The notes below the pieces were generated by a model that saw only the letters and a list, made by a program, of their open reading frames with translations, was not told the DNA's origin and made no database searches. 64,000 nt of DNA from Fistulifera solaris (taxonomy: Eukaryota; Bacillariophyta; Bacillariophyceae; Naviculales; Stauroneidaceae): contig AP026162.1 of the NCBI GenBank assembly GCA_030295235.1, positions 2,046,001-2,110,000 on the forward strand. The letters are read 5' to 3'. Below, piece by piece: positions 1 to 10,212 of the stretch. Numbering within the stretch: the first letter of the stretch is position 1; the number at the start of each line of letters is the position of its first letter. Made by a program: the position numbers and the translations under genes.

Positions 1-50
1 CAGTTAGATACAAAAACAAACTTTTATTAATACCAAGGAACATAGCACAC

Positions 51-121
51 GCACCCTTGGTGTAGTGGTAACATAATTGCCTTCCAAGCAATTGCCCTGG
101 GTTCGATTCCCGGAGGGTGCA
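51..121 (+). tRNA. tRNA-Gly (anticodon TCC)
   Basis: A complete cloverleaf can be read. A 7-bp acceptor stem (GCACCCT with AGGGTGC) is followed by a D arm, an ATTGC/GCAAT anticodon stem with the loop CTTCCAA (anticodon TCC, reading GGA) and a T arm with GGTTCGATTCC. The last base is the discriminator A. No intron is seen and CCA is not encoded. It lies upstream of the NudC-like gene on the same strand. Confidence 0.95.
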
Positions 122-454
122 TTTTTGCCTCATGATGAGGAGATTTTATTGATGGAATTAAAGCGCCATGGTCGAATTTTTGTGCCTCGAAAAATTTGTA
201 CACAAAAACCTATAGTACTTTGGTCTGCACTTCTTCCGTACGACATGAGGTACCGGTGCGACATAGACGGGTATCGTCTCGCGTCGTACGTCTTCACGAA
301 CGATCTCTTTTGTAGCGCCTACGGCGAGGCAGAATTTAACGCCTTTTCTCATCAACATCAACATCAACGCAAACGCCCATCTACTGGTAGAACAACGCAA
401 CCAAGGGCAATCTCGTCATCACTATTAATCGCCTCAATCACACAATAGAATCAG
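122..454. other. Upstream region of the NudC-like gene, with a shared 33-bp motif
   Basis: No gene is seen here. Positions 311-343 hold a GC-rich stretch ending in a GAGGCAGAATTTAACGCC-like sequence that reappears, inverted, at 56439-56472 upstream of the PHO88-like gene. Short CATCAA repeats follow at about 352-370. The open frame at 77-448 has no recognisable protein and overlaps the tRNA. Confidence 0.5.
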
Positions 455-1441
455 ATGAGTCTCCCTATTCCTAGCCTCGGCTCTGGCACAGCCAACATCG
501 ACCCCAAAGAACAAGAAGCCATTGACAATATTTTGATTGCGCTGGCCAGTCGCAGTAACGGCGATCTTCGCAAACTGTTGCATTCATTTTTCAGCTTCCT
601 TCATCGTCGAACGGATTTTTACATTGTACCGCACGAAGACGATGTGCACACTAAGATGGGATTTCGAGAAGGTGATGCCGAGAAGGTCCTGCTTGCCGCA
701 TTTCGTCAGTTTCCTCTCCGAAAGATGCCTCGTCAAGCCGATATCGTGGCAGCCAAGAAAACACAAGCACCAAAGAATACTACAACCAGCGGGCCACCTT
801 CGAACGAAACTCCTGTTAAAGAATCGAAACTCAACCAGCCGCGAAAATCAGAGGACGACAACCAAATACGGTTGACGGAGAAAGGTCTCCAGATACCCGT
901 GGGGAACGGCGGAGCGACAGAGAAATACAAGTGGACACAAACCATTGATGAATGTACGGTAATGATTCAAGTTCCCGTAGGGATTCGAGGGAAGGAGTTG
1001 GATGTCAGCATTACTGCGTCGTCAATTGAAGTCAAACCGAAAAAGCCGTTGGAAGATGGGACGGATCTGTTTGTGAGAGGTCCTTTAACCGAGAGTATAG
1101 ATCCCAGCGAGTCGACCTGGAGTTTGGAAGGTGGTGTAGTGGTTCTAGTATTGTATAAAAAGCAAAAGAAATTTTGGGACACAATTCTAGTGGGCGACAG
1201 TAAGATTGACACATCCATGGTAGACTCGAGACGGAATATAAGCGAATACGATGAAACGACACAGGCACAGGTTCGCAAAATGATCTTTGATCAGAATCAG
1301 GTGCAGAAAGGATCGCCCACGTCGGACGAAATCGCTGGGATAAAACCTCCCATTCCTCCGTTACCTCCTGGAGTAGAATACATCAACCAGGAGAAACTGG
1401 ACGAAGCGTTCAAACTTGATGCACCGAATAAAGGTGATTGA
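455..1441 (+). CDS. NudC-like CS-domain co-chaperone
   Basis: This 328-residue single-exon protein has an N-terminal NudC_N-like helical region (about residues 20-90, including the RRTDFYIV segment and the AEKVLLAAF helix). A charged linker follows, then a CS (p23-like) domain at about 150-245 that starts YKWTQTIDECTVMIQVP and ends in the conserved KFWDTILVGD segment. A helical tail with a proline-rich PPIPPLPPGVEY stretch closes it. NudC/NUDCD3 proteins assist Hsp90 in folding dynein- and WD40-associated clients, and an HSP90 gene lies at 46-48 kb of this window. The family assignment is firm; which NudC subclass it belongs to (NUDC or NUDCD3) is less certain. Confidence 0.85.
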   Translation: MSLPIPSLGSGTANIDPKEQEAIDNILIALASRSNGDLRKLLHSFFSFLHRRTDFYIVPHEDDVHTKMGFREGDAEKVLLAAFRQFPLRKMPRQADIVAAKKTQAPKNTTTSGPPSNETPVKESKLNQPRKSEDDNQIRLTEKGLQIPVGNGGATEKYKWTQTIDECTVMIQVPVGIRGKELDVSITASSIEVKPKKPLEDGTDLFVRGPLTESIDPSESTWSLEGGVVVLVLYKKQKKFWDTILVGDSKIDTSMVDSRRNISEYDETTQAQVRKMIFDQNQVQKGSPTSDEIAGIKPPIPPLPPGVEYINQEKLDEAFKLDAPNKGD

Positions 1442-2161
1442 TCAATATTTAGACGGGGAAGATCGTGGTTTGTATAATTAGTTCATCTAGAGTCATTTGC
1501 TGGTCAATGTGTAGCTTCAAAGTTAAGTTTTTGGTTTCGAAAATGAGCCGCTTCTAATTTGCAGAGTACGGCCAAAGTGAAAAATACGAGTTCATTGGTG
1601 CACCGGTGCAGAGATTTGATGCATTTTGGGTATATTTAGATGCTCTTGACGGAGGGATGTAGTTTTAGTCAACAGAAAGTCGTGAAACTCATCACACACT
1701 ACTACATACGACTCAACTTAATTCAGTCCCGGGATTCTTCGTCGAACTTTCTTCCCTTAAACTGATGCGCACTCGATGCCACTGCTTTCAATAAAAGCAT
1801 GGTCAAAGAACATTACATTGTCATGATGGACGCGGTGTTAACGCTGTTTATGAACCATCATCTTGGAGGTGTGAATAATGACGGCCATTGCCAGTCGTAA
1901 AACATTTGTTAGCGTTTTACTATCCTGTAAATTGTAGAATACTTTTTCTGAGACACCTCGGGTGGTTTTCAGTCCCGAACGTTGTTTTTAGTCTTTATAG
2001 ATTGCAACAACCATGACGCGGAAGCCCGTTACAATCGCTTGCACTCCGTAATGAAAAGCAACAACGCTATCATCCCGCACTGTTCACAAATTTACTATTA
2101 AAGTTTTTTCTTAGCAGAGTAGTAGCAGCGCGCGGCAAACGTGTTTGAATATTAGAGAACC
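1442..2161. other. Intergenic region, no gene seen
   Basis: This 720-bp AT-rich spacer lies between two genes on the plus strand. I see no conserved open frame, RNA gene or clear repeat. Confidence 0.5.
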
Positions 2162-5100
2162 ATGTCGAGTTTCACAAACGACGACGACGACGAGTTTACT
2201 AATTTTGCATCGAGCGACGTTCCGAACGTCTCTACGAAAGCGAACGACGAACAGATACCCAACAATCAGAATGAATTGTTTCATGCGGATCAACGCGTAG
2301 ATATTGATGTCGTCATGTCAGCTGTGGAAAATGATGGAGTATTGCCGGTCACAAACAATGATGAAATAAGCCAATCTTTGCCCAACGGATTTGACAACTT
2401 TGAAGAATTTGAGAGCATGCCAGCGACCTGTGATGAGCCACCAACTCAACCTGTCATTGAATCTGATAATCAATTGCATAATGGGATTATTTCGGGAACA
2501 GTAAAGGCTGAGGTGGCGTCCCCTACCGATGATTCTGGCCTGTTTGCTAGCTCCGATAACGTGCCGCTACCAACGACGATAGGTCAGAACACAACGCAAG
2601 AAAGCGATATATTTGATGTCTTTGGTGCGACAAATGAAGATACAGTGAAGTCATCGGGCAATGAACAGACGCAACAGTCTCTCCTTGACGATGGCCTTTT
2701 CGATCAGTCGGTGGACGTAAACCCGATGAAGGAAGACGTCGATGAATTTGGCGAATTTGCTCAGGTGAACGAGTTGAGTGATAAGCCAGCTGGAGCGTCT
2801 CTCGTTGAAGACGATCATTCTGCTTTGGGTATAGAACATGCTAATGACGAACCGGGTGACTTCAATACACTAGCAACATGTGAAGCAGTCGAAGCAGTAG
2901 AGTCGAAAGTCGAGTCGGATGACCCAGTGCTTGTTGACCAAGACAACTTTGACAAATCGGATTTAGTTGCCGCTGAGACAAGAATAACACGTGAGAGCAT
3001 TGCACAAGAAGACGACGTTCATGATTTTGGTGATATCGACTGTGTCATTGGAGGACCAGCAAAAGAGACTGACGGCGAATCGGCAGAACCAGCGCTGATA
3101 AATGACCACGACGTTGTCGACGAATCTAAAAAGACGTTGAACTCAGCACAAAGAGGCGATAGCGAGTTGAATAACGGTGACGAGGAAAGTGGGGTTATAG
3201 AGGAAAAGACCGACAGTGATTTTGTTCCTGACACTGATGATACTATTCATCTGCTACCGGAGAAACAGCACTCGAAGGAGGAGGAAAGCAACAACAAGGC
3301 GACAGACTCTGACGCGACCCGAGATGGTGTTACCGAAGACTCGGCCATTGAGTCCGATGACCTAGATCAAGTAAACGGCTACGCTTCTGCACAGCTGGTG
3401 CCTACTCAGAATCCGCAGCAAGAAGACGACGACAGCCATATATTTGGGAACTTTGATGGTGCTAGTGTACATGTTTTGCCAGACGCAGGGGCTAACCTGA
3501 CTGCATCAGTCCTCGCTGTCAATAGCAGTTACGACTTTGGTGGATTTGGTAGTTCCGAGAATGCTGCAGGGTTGGTAACGGAGCATACGCAAGGGGTCAA
3601 TGGGGATGCTTTTGGAGACTTTGATGAGGCGACTGGAGACGCACCGAAGGAGTCGGCTGGTGAACCGGCTAAAGTAGCGCTTGCAAGCGACTTTGAGGTT
3701 TCACAACAAGACAATAACGATGAATTCGGCGAGTTTGATGAGACAATAAGAAAAGTAGCGGAAACACCAGGTGGCGAGCAGACCGACCCAGCTTTTGTGG
3801 AAGATGATGAGGGTCTTTTATTAACAAGTACGCAAGACGCCTATGGGGATGATTACTTTGACGTGGCGGTCGGCGAAATGCCCCGAGAGACTAATGGTGA
3901 GTCGGCTGAACCAGCTCTTCTGGACGATGCTGACGTTCTTAAAAATGTTTCACAAGACGACAACGACGACGAATTTGGAGATTTTGACGGGGTCCTTGGA
4001 GCAATGCTGCATCAATCCAGTACTGAGCCTGCTGGACATGTAGATGGTGCTGAAATCTTTTCAATGACAAATCAAAATGTCACGCTAGCAAATAATATTG
4101 GCGATGAAATTGCGGACTCGGATTGGGCACACCGAGAAACAGAGAAAACCGCACAGGATGCACAAGAATCGCCTGTCGATGATGATGAGGATTTTGGCGA
4201 CTTTGGAGGCTTTGAAAATGCGGAGTTAGCAACAGTAAGTCAGAGTCAGATGAATGATGACGAAAGGAACAATGATGACCTCGATGAGGCGCGAGGTGAT
4301 ACTGCAGAAATATTAGCTGGGCAAGCGCCAGCCGACGACGATGATGATGACAACTTTGGCGAGTTTGGGAGCTTTGAAAATGCTGAGTTAACAACGGAAA
4401 ATTCAAAACCCAAGCAAGAGACGGATGATGAGTTTGATGAATTTGGTGACTTTGGGAGGCAAACGCTAGCGCGGAAGTTGATAAGGTTGGCGGAACCCAA
4501 GCAGAAGCGACAAACATGGCCTCGCAGACGAACCAAGAGGCTCTCGGAGTCGGAGCGTTTGCAGAGAGGGCGGAGTCAACGTTTCAGACTCTGTTTGGAC
4601 GATTCTCTCGCGAACACGAATTACCGCCAGAAATATCCGAGGAACCGAGCACTGACATCGTTCCAATCAGCTCGCTCTTGGTAAGTTTTGAGATCGTTAC
4701 GAAGCAATTAATCGCAGCCCACAACTCATCTTTCTTTTAGGAACAGGCTTTGAAAGACAAACCAAGTTTGTGTGCTCCGATTAGTTTGTTTGATGTGCTT
4801 CGCGGACCCCAAGATGCGAATAGCGAACCACCCTTCGCTTTTATCAATCCGAAATCCATGAATCAATCACCGCACCTAAGATATCAAAGCTGGATTGCAA
4901 AGTTAAAACCCACGAACAGTGCTTCCTCATCAAATATTCCATTCCTCCCTTGTGATCAAACTTTACAAGCAATTCAAGCTGAAGATAAACACGATAAACC
5001 AGGGGATCGCAAGGATGAAACGACTCGAAATACACCGATATCAGAAACCAAGCCTAAAGAGGCCTTTGTCAAGGAGCCGCCATCATCACTGAAAGAAACC

Positions 5101-5229
5101 ATTGTAGAACTTCCTCCACTGCCAGCCAAAGCCAGCGGTTCTCAATCCGAGCAAGTCGCCGAATTTCTCAAACAGATTCCCGACCTATCATACATGCTTT
5201 CATCCACACCTTCACCTCCTAGCTCCTAA
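2162..5229 (+). CDS. Aftiphilin-like acidic clathrin-adaptor accessory protein
   Basis: Exons are 2162-4680 and 4741-5229. The 60-nt intron 4681-4740 runs from GTAAGT to TTTTAG. The product is about 1,000 residues, very acidic and mostly unstructured, with at least ten F-G-x-F motifs in acidic context (DEFGEF, DAFGDF, EDFGDF, DNFGEF). Such motifs bind the AP-1 gamma-ear in aftiphilin and gamma-synergin. The C-terminal exon has a more ordered segment (SLFDVL, then RYQSWIAKL) and ends with a PDLSYMLSS-like element. One base appears to be missing near 4455-4458: upstream the frame carries the acidic motifs, while downstream only the next frame leads into the spliced end. With that base the coding length is divisible by three (1,002 aa). 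The role in clathrin traffic is inferred from motifs, not from a recognised full-length domain. Confidence 0.7.
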
Positions 5230-5238
5230 ATTATAAAA

Positions 5239-6105
5239 AATTTATTATTATTGCTCTTAGATGCCTTCAAACACCCCGTATTCCTCATGAACATTGACGG
5301 CCCTGATTCTGGCTAGATCAAACTGAAAGTCTCCATTCTCGCCATCCATTAGCGCAAGGCCTACTGATTCTATACACACATTATCATCCAACTCTCGAAA
5401 AACTTCCCTTTCCCGTCCCCTCGATGTTAATGATAAATGAGAGAAAGGCAAGACGAATCTTTCAAACGGAAGGACGGACCCATAGTCGGACACATTCGGC
5501 TGGGACCGTGATTGGATCTGCCCTTGATAAATGTCGTTGGGAATGGAAGTAGAAACTTTCAGATTAAACGTATATCTCCGGCCGTCTGTTCGACAGGTAA
5601 CTTCCAGCGCGTTGTAAAGTCCTTGCAAATTGGCCCCGCTAAAGGGAAATTCGGGAGATCGAAGTGCCGCGAATCCGGAACGCTGTGCCATACTTTGCAA
5701 GCCAACGGTCGTATCCAACGTCCCTTGCCATCTTAGAAAAGGTACAAAATCGTCTTCCGCATTGACTGTTGCTGTGTGTAAAATAGTTTCATCTTTCAAG
5801 TCAGTCATATCTTCGCTTTCCGCATCATGTCGAACGACTTCTTCCGGTGTTCGCAACAAGATGGCCTGTGCTTTGGAAAAGCCCCCAATGACACGATCAT
5901 CCGATATTCTCCAGGCATCCGTATCATATTCACCGACCCGAGATGCATCTACCGCATCATCATGTCGCGAAAAATCAAAAAGAGTCAAGGGAGGACACGG
6001 ATAGCGATCCTTGGTCAACCAACTGGTGCGTAAGATACTTCGGCGGAATGCTAGATATCGTCGGGCCCATCCGCCGCCGCGAGAAGGGAAAATCCACGGT
6101 AACAT
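5239..6105 (-). CDS. CIA30-domain complex I assembly factor (NDUFAF1-like)
   Basis: The coding frame is 6105-5257 (282 aa); the remaining bases are 3' spacer. The arginine-rich N-terminus (residues 1-35, no acidic residues) looks like a mitochondrial presequence. The rest is a CIA30 fold: an LFDF start, the WRISDDRVIGGFS signature near residues 67-79, FLRWQGTLDT near 123-133, the FAALRSPEFPF segment, GLYNALEVTCRTDGRRYTF and LPFERFVLP. CIA30/NDUFAF1 helps assemble the membrane arm of respiratory complex I in mitochondria. The gene converges tail-to-tail with the aftiphilin-like gene, with stop codons about 30 bp apart. Some stramenopile CIA30 paralogues are plastidic, but no signal peptide is visible here. 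Confidence 0.85.
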
Positions 6106-6464
6106 GCTTCTATTTGTGGTTGGAGTAGCTTTAAGTCGGAATACGAGGTTAGATTATGAAAAGGGTCCATTACGCTTTTACACCGGCTTTTTAGTCTAAT
6201 GATGGTGCGAACTTGCTTTGTCTTTAAGGTTCAGGGTTAAGACTACATCCGAATTCCGAATCATTGTGGCGAAGGCCTTTGTGAATCTGACCTCGAAATA
6301 CAGTAGTAATGAAAATGAGCACAAAGTTCTTTTTTATAAAAAAAATCAAACTAGGGTCTAGGAGTCATTACAAAACTTAGTTCTACAGGTTGTAATGGAT
6401 AAGAACAAGCACAAACAAATTTAACTCTTTATAATTAAAAGAGAACGTCTAACCTGGTGTCGCA
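6106..6464. other. Intergenic region, no gene seen
   Basis: This AT-rich spacer lies between the CIA30 start and tRNA-Leu. No conserved frame or repeat is seen. Confidence 0.5.
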
Positions 6465-6545
6465 GCATCAATGGCCGAGTGGTTATGGCGTTGGAATCAG
6501 GATCCAATCTCTTCGGAGTCGTGGGTTCGAATCCCACTTGATGTA
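6465..6545 (+). tRNA. tRNA-Leu (anticodon CAG)
   Basis: This is a type II tRNA of 81 nt. The acceptor stem GCATCAA pairs with TTGATGT (one G-U pair), followed by a D arm (GGCCGAGTGGTTA), an anticodon stem TTGGA/TCCAA with loop ATCAGGA (anticodon CAG, reading CTG), an extended variable arm with a TTCG loop and a T arm GTGGGTTCGAATCCCAC. The long variable arm together with CAG and G37 identifies leucine. No intron is seen. Confidence 0.95.
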
Positions 6546-7118
6546 TTTTGGAGAAATAAATGAAAACGGAGTTCTAGTTGAGGCGGCAACCTAGAGTGAT
6601 TGTCTTCTTTTGATCATTATTTAAAAGTGTCTATGTTACTGTGAAACTATACATTGTATTGTACCGGGTTGTTTTACAATAGATGTACGGTACGGCGGCC
6701 TAGGCGGCGGTGATCACATCATGAAGGAAGTAAACAAGAGTATTGATTGATAGAGAAGTGGCTAGACGGGTCTATGGTGCTGGATTTGGCGTTGCCCGTA
6801 ACATCAAAGCAGAGAGAAACATCTGTGAAAGAGGACATTTAGCTGAGCGTAAAGAGTTCTTAAGACTGATCAAATTATGCAATTTACTTATTGCAACTTA
6901 GATATTATGTAAAAAGACAATGACATAAGTGCTCTCTTTAGTTTGTGCGGACTTCGGAAGGTTTCTTGGCTGGATTGGCTACTTTTTCAGAGGGCTGCAG
7001 ATTATTTATGCTCGTCACAGATGTCGCAAGTGACGGAATATATTGTCTTCTATAATTGACAGGTCGCATGAAACATCTTTGCCTCACTGGAAGGAAATGG
7101 CTCAATACACTGTAAGAA
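6546..7118. other. Intergenic region, no gene seen
   Basis: About 570 bp separate tRNA-Leu from the 3' end of the methyltransferase gene. I find no protein signature or repeat. Confidence 0.5.
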
Positions 7119-7844
7119 TCAATCAGATGGCGCATCCGAACCAAACTCATATAGATAGTGTCGCACTCCACCATGCAAGCCGTCATCAATGGCAACAGGA
7201 TCCCAACCGTGAATACGAAACATGTAGGAAACGATGCGTATCTTCCTTCGTTTCGTTCCGCATTGTTCGATCCTTTGATCGACGAGGGAATCTAAAAAGT
7301 CAGCTTTCAAGCGCGCCAAGCCCTTGGGCAACAAGTACAGATAAATGGCCGTGGAATCCTCGCGAATAGTTAAATGGGAACACGCACTTAGGACTTGTTC
7401 GTCTTCTTTTTCACAAAGTGGTTCATTGTTGTCATAGAGTAATACATTTCCGTGTCGAATTTGTACGCGCTGTTGCACATCGTGTGGCAGTTTCGCTAAA
7501 GCAGCTCGACCCCGCTGTACAAAGATAGGATCCAATTCAATCCCCACACAACGTAATCCCTCGATTTGTGAGGCAGCTGTCAGGAGCAATCTGCCATCCC
7601 CGCAGCCGAGATCGAAAAGAACATCGTCGCTTGTCAATGAAAAGAGACGGAGGGCATGGTCTTGTGCGGACCGCGAAGAAGGGTTGAATGGAGCGATGCT
7701 GTAAGGTTAATCGGTGGGAGTGTTGCAATCGATCGTCTTCGAGTCGTCGTCGTCGCTCGACGTCATCTCGGTGCGTGGTCCGTTGCGTGGTTCATGAGGT
7801 AATGGCTCTCGAGTATCAACTGGACATGCTTCGTCATTACTCAT
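7119..7844 (-). CDS. Class I SAM-dependent methyltransferase
   Basis: Inferred exons are 7844-7762 and 7698-7119 (220 aa). The SAM-binding motif I is VLFDLGCGDGRLLL, followed by the motif II acid in CVGIELDP and a C-terminal beta-strand region (IRIVSYMFRIHGWDP). A PFNPSSRSAQDHALRLF lead-in precedes motif I, as in small lysine and rRNA methyltransferases. An in-frame TAA at 7709-7707 sits between the N-terminus and this lead-in. A 63-nt intron (7761-7699, GTCGAG to TTACAG, with a GATTAAC branch-like site) removes it and keeps phase, but its donor is weak. The frame is also open upstream to an ATG at 7901. The substrate cannot be named. The gene is divergent from the AAGAB-like gene. Confidence 0.7.
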
Positions 7845-7966
7845 TTTTTCGTTCTTCCTTGTTTCACAAAAATCGAGCGCCAAAACAATATTATTATTCA
7901 TGCTACCAGGTACAACATCATCAATAATGAGCGCAAATAACAAAAATGTTGTCTTTTGGTCTTTTA

Positions 7967-8116
7967 CACGTTCCCAGAAAATGTGGGAGTGTGGTGTTTG
8001 CACGTGCCCAGATTATGTGGGCGAGTGGTGTTTTCAAATACCCAGAAAATCTGGGAGTTTGTTATTTTCAAGTACCCAGAAAATCTGGGAGTGCGGTGTT
8101 TTCACGTGCACAGAAA
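7967..8116. repeat. Tandem repeat, 34-bp period, with palindromic core
   Basis: Five copies start at 7973, 8007, 8041, 8075 and 8109, exactly 34 bp apart; the last is degraded. Copies three and four carry a perfect 15-bp palindrome CCCAGAAAATCTGGG around a central A, and the others are mutated versions. Between cores lies a GTGTGGTGTTTTCACGTG-like linker. The array fills the promoter shared by two divergent genes. Confidence 0.9.
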
Positions 8117-8237
8117 ATAAGCTCGCCGCGTTTCAACAATAAACAATCATTCATTTCCTAAGCGTTGATGAACTATTTAATAAGAAGGTCTCCATTTCTT
8201 ATTTATTCGGGCAAAAATTCTTACCTGTGTAGACAAG

Positions 8238-9356
8238 ATGTCAACAACCACGTGTTTATCGGTTCTCCGATTCGCATCTCCCACCACCACGGAGGGCGAC
8301 GATCTCCCTTCTTCGTCAGCATTGCCCTTTCAACGACTTACGGATCGAATTCTTCAACACTTTTCCGTTTCGAATGAAACGACCGACACAGCATCGATGC
8401 ATGTCATTCAAATTTCGAATCGCTACTTTACGGCGCAAGTCGCTTTACTCTCCGAAGAATCCACCCAACAATCCACGCTGCACAAAGAGGACGGAATTGT
8501 TCTCGTGTGGGACGATGATCACGCGAATGCCGACTGGATACAGCTCTTGAATGCGGTACACGAGCAAATGGAAGCGGCCGGAGGAGGGGAATTGTTGCGA
8601 CTTTGTGTGGGTCTATCGACGACGACGACAACTCGATCCCAACGAACGCCCAAAGAAATCGAAGACGAATATTCGCAGCGCGTATTGTGGTGTTTGGATC
8701 GTGGTTACGAATACATTCCGGCGTGTGATTTGTCGGAGGAAGGCGTTTCTCGTGGACACGGAGAACGTGACAAGGAAGGATTTGCCCGGCTCGTGGAAGC
8801 CATTCAAGGGACGGTTTGGTCTTCGGCCGTCATGGCGACGAGTACGCAACAAAAATTGAAATCGACGTATCAAGAAACCATAGCAGTTGTTGAGCAGTCG
8901 GATCCGAAGAATGACAACGATGGCAGCGATGAGGAAAGAATGAATCAATATGTACCGCCAGATCCATCCATGCTTCTCGTGTCGACCAATAAGGAAGACG
9001 AAGAACGAGAAAAGAAAGCACAAGAGGCATTGATGAAAGATGTCAATAAAGAAACAACTAATCTATCAACATTGAGCGAAGTCCATGGCGAAAGTAGTCA
9101 AACGGCATTACGCGAGGAAGATCGGGTCAATGAGCGACTGTTCAATCAATTTGAAGGTGCGATACAAGAGGCATCTCGCATCCGTGACCTGTCGCGATCT
9201 GGACAGTTAACAGATGAGGAACGTCGACAACGAGCTGGAGATGCTGCAATGATGCTTGTCAATTTGTTGGATCAGATGGGATATGATGACGACGATGAGG
9301 ACGACGGAAACTCTTCCATTGAGGGCGAGGAAGAAAAAGAAGAGAAGGTAGACTGA
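8238..9356 (+). CDS. Alpha/gamma-adaptin-binding protein p34 (AAGAB/Irc6-like)
   Basis: This 372-residue single-exon protein has an N-terminal degenerate Rab-like G domain. Supporting segments are DGIVLVWDDD, a WCLDRGYEYIPACD strand and, near residues 185-200, GFARLVEAIQGTVWSSAVM, which matches the 'ERI..AL....WS.V.M' end of the p34 G domain. A low-complexity linker leads to a C-terminal helical module (FEGAIQEASRIRDL, then RQRAGDAAMMLVNLLDQMG) and an acidic tail. AAGAB and Irc6 are cytosolic chaperones that stabilise AP-1/AP-2 large and small subunits before clathrin adaptor assembly. The gene lies 3 kb from the aftiphilin-like gene, another AP-1-linked factor; any functional pairing is only suggestive. 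Confidence 0.75.
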   Translation: MSTTTCLSVLRFASPTTTEGDDLPSSSALPFQRLTDRILQHFSVSNETTDTASMHVIQISNRYFTAQVALLSEESTQQSTLHKEDGIVLVWDDDHANADWIQLLNAVHEQMEAAGGGELLRLCVGLSTTTTTRSQRTPKEIEDEYSQRVLWCLDRGYEYIPACDLSEEGVSRGHGERDKEGFARLVEAIQGTVWSSAVMATSTQQKLKSTYQETIAVVEQSDPKNDNDGSDEERMNQYVPPDPSMLLVSTNKEDEEREKKAQEALMKDVNKETTNLSTLSEVHGESSQTALREEDRVNERLFNQFEGAIQEASRIRDLSRSGQLTDEERRQRAGDAAMMLVNLLDQMGYDDDDEDDGNSSIEGEEEKEEKVD

Positions 9357-9399
9357 ATTGCGGTTTTACGATAACTTAGAAGTTTGCCATCCGTGCTAC

Positions 9400-9715
9400 T
9401 TATGGATGAGTGTTGACGTAGTCGATCCAGTAGATCCAAATAAGGAAATAGGGCACCAAAATGTAAGGATTGCCGATAGGGTTCAAAAAATTCTGCCATT
9501 TGAAGGCAGACACTTTCTTTCAGGAACTTCCGGTTCTTGAGGTTTGTTCTTTTGAAAATGTGAAGCTGTGTAACGCTGCTGGGATGTGTTAAATCTCGAG
9601 AAATATCGATCTTTGTCGAGACAGCATAGAAGGAAGGAGTGATAAACGCGGATGCCTGCACGGCAAGTAAGAAAACTATGCACATCGCAATGGGTGCGAT
9701 GCTTTGACGGGCCAT
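9400..9715 (-). CDS. Small plastid-targeted membrane protein (unrecognised)
   Basis: The ATG at 9715 starts a clear signal peptide (IAPIAMCIVFLLAVQASAF). The ASAF motif, with phenylalanine at +1, is the diatom plastid import signature. In the initial frame the stretch past about residue 75 continues as low-complexity serine into the antisense of the AAGAB gene. One base fewer near the AAAGAAAG at 9510-9520 moves to a frame encoding FKWQNFLNPIGNPYILVPY and a hydrophobic helix, ending at a stop at 9400. That ending is clean, does not overlap the neighbour, and gives 104 residues. I prefer this reading because many genes here carry homopolymer indels. The family is unknown. Confidence 0.45.
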
Positions 9716-9864
9716 GTTTGTATTGTCCAAGATTGTGAATTGCGATTCAATTTGAAGTTTTCCGATCGACAGATTTTGTCGTCTCTTACTCCGGAGTATT
9801 TTTTTTTTGCGGTTTGTCTTCGAGATGGTGTCTTTTTGTCGTCTGCATGCGTGCGCAAATTCTA

Positions 9865-9872
9865 TGACGTCA
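9865..9872. promoter_or_regulatory. CRE-type palindrome TGACGTCA
   Basis: A perfect TGACGTCA lies about 150 bp upstream of the ATG of the small plastid protein. In diatoms TGACGT/ACGTCA elements are bZIP-bound CO2/cAMP-responsive sites (CCREs) in carbonic anhydrase promoters. The function here is inferred. Confidence 0.4.
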
Positions 9873-10212
9873 CTTCTGATGTGGCTAGAGTTCGATCCGG
9901 TCAATCTCATCGGCCTAGCTAAATCATACACGCTTATTAGTCTTCCTCGACTAGAAACGCTTGAGTAAAGAAACGGAACTGTAGGCGGAGCAAAACGGAA
10001 AAGATCATCCTTTTGTTTCTTTGCACGGAAGAGGTTTATTGTAATACAAAAACACGTTTGCCTAGTTGTTATGTCAAGAGAATCGAAATGCTCTCGTCTC
10101 TGAGATGAACTTCGTGTTAAATGTGATCATCTTTGCTAGTTGCCTACCCTGCAATTGTTTGCTACGCATCAATTGAAATCCTTGCACGTTCCAAAGTGAA
10201 CGAAATGACTTT

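Noticed and set aside
4080-4517. 145-codon minus-strand frame opposite the aftiphilin-like gene
   Set aside because: Low-complexity antisense of acidic repeats; no domain.
6746-6830. tRNA-like stretch after tRNA-Leu (GTGGCTAGACGGGTCTATGG...)
   Set aside because: No acceptor stem, no T-arm consensus and no complete cloverleaf can be drawn.
7119-7901. Stop-codon read-through or recoding in the methyltransferase
   Set aside because: A phase-matched short intron explains the in-frame TAA without invoking recoding.
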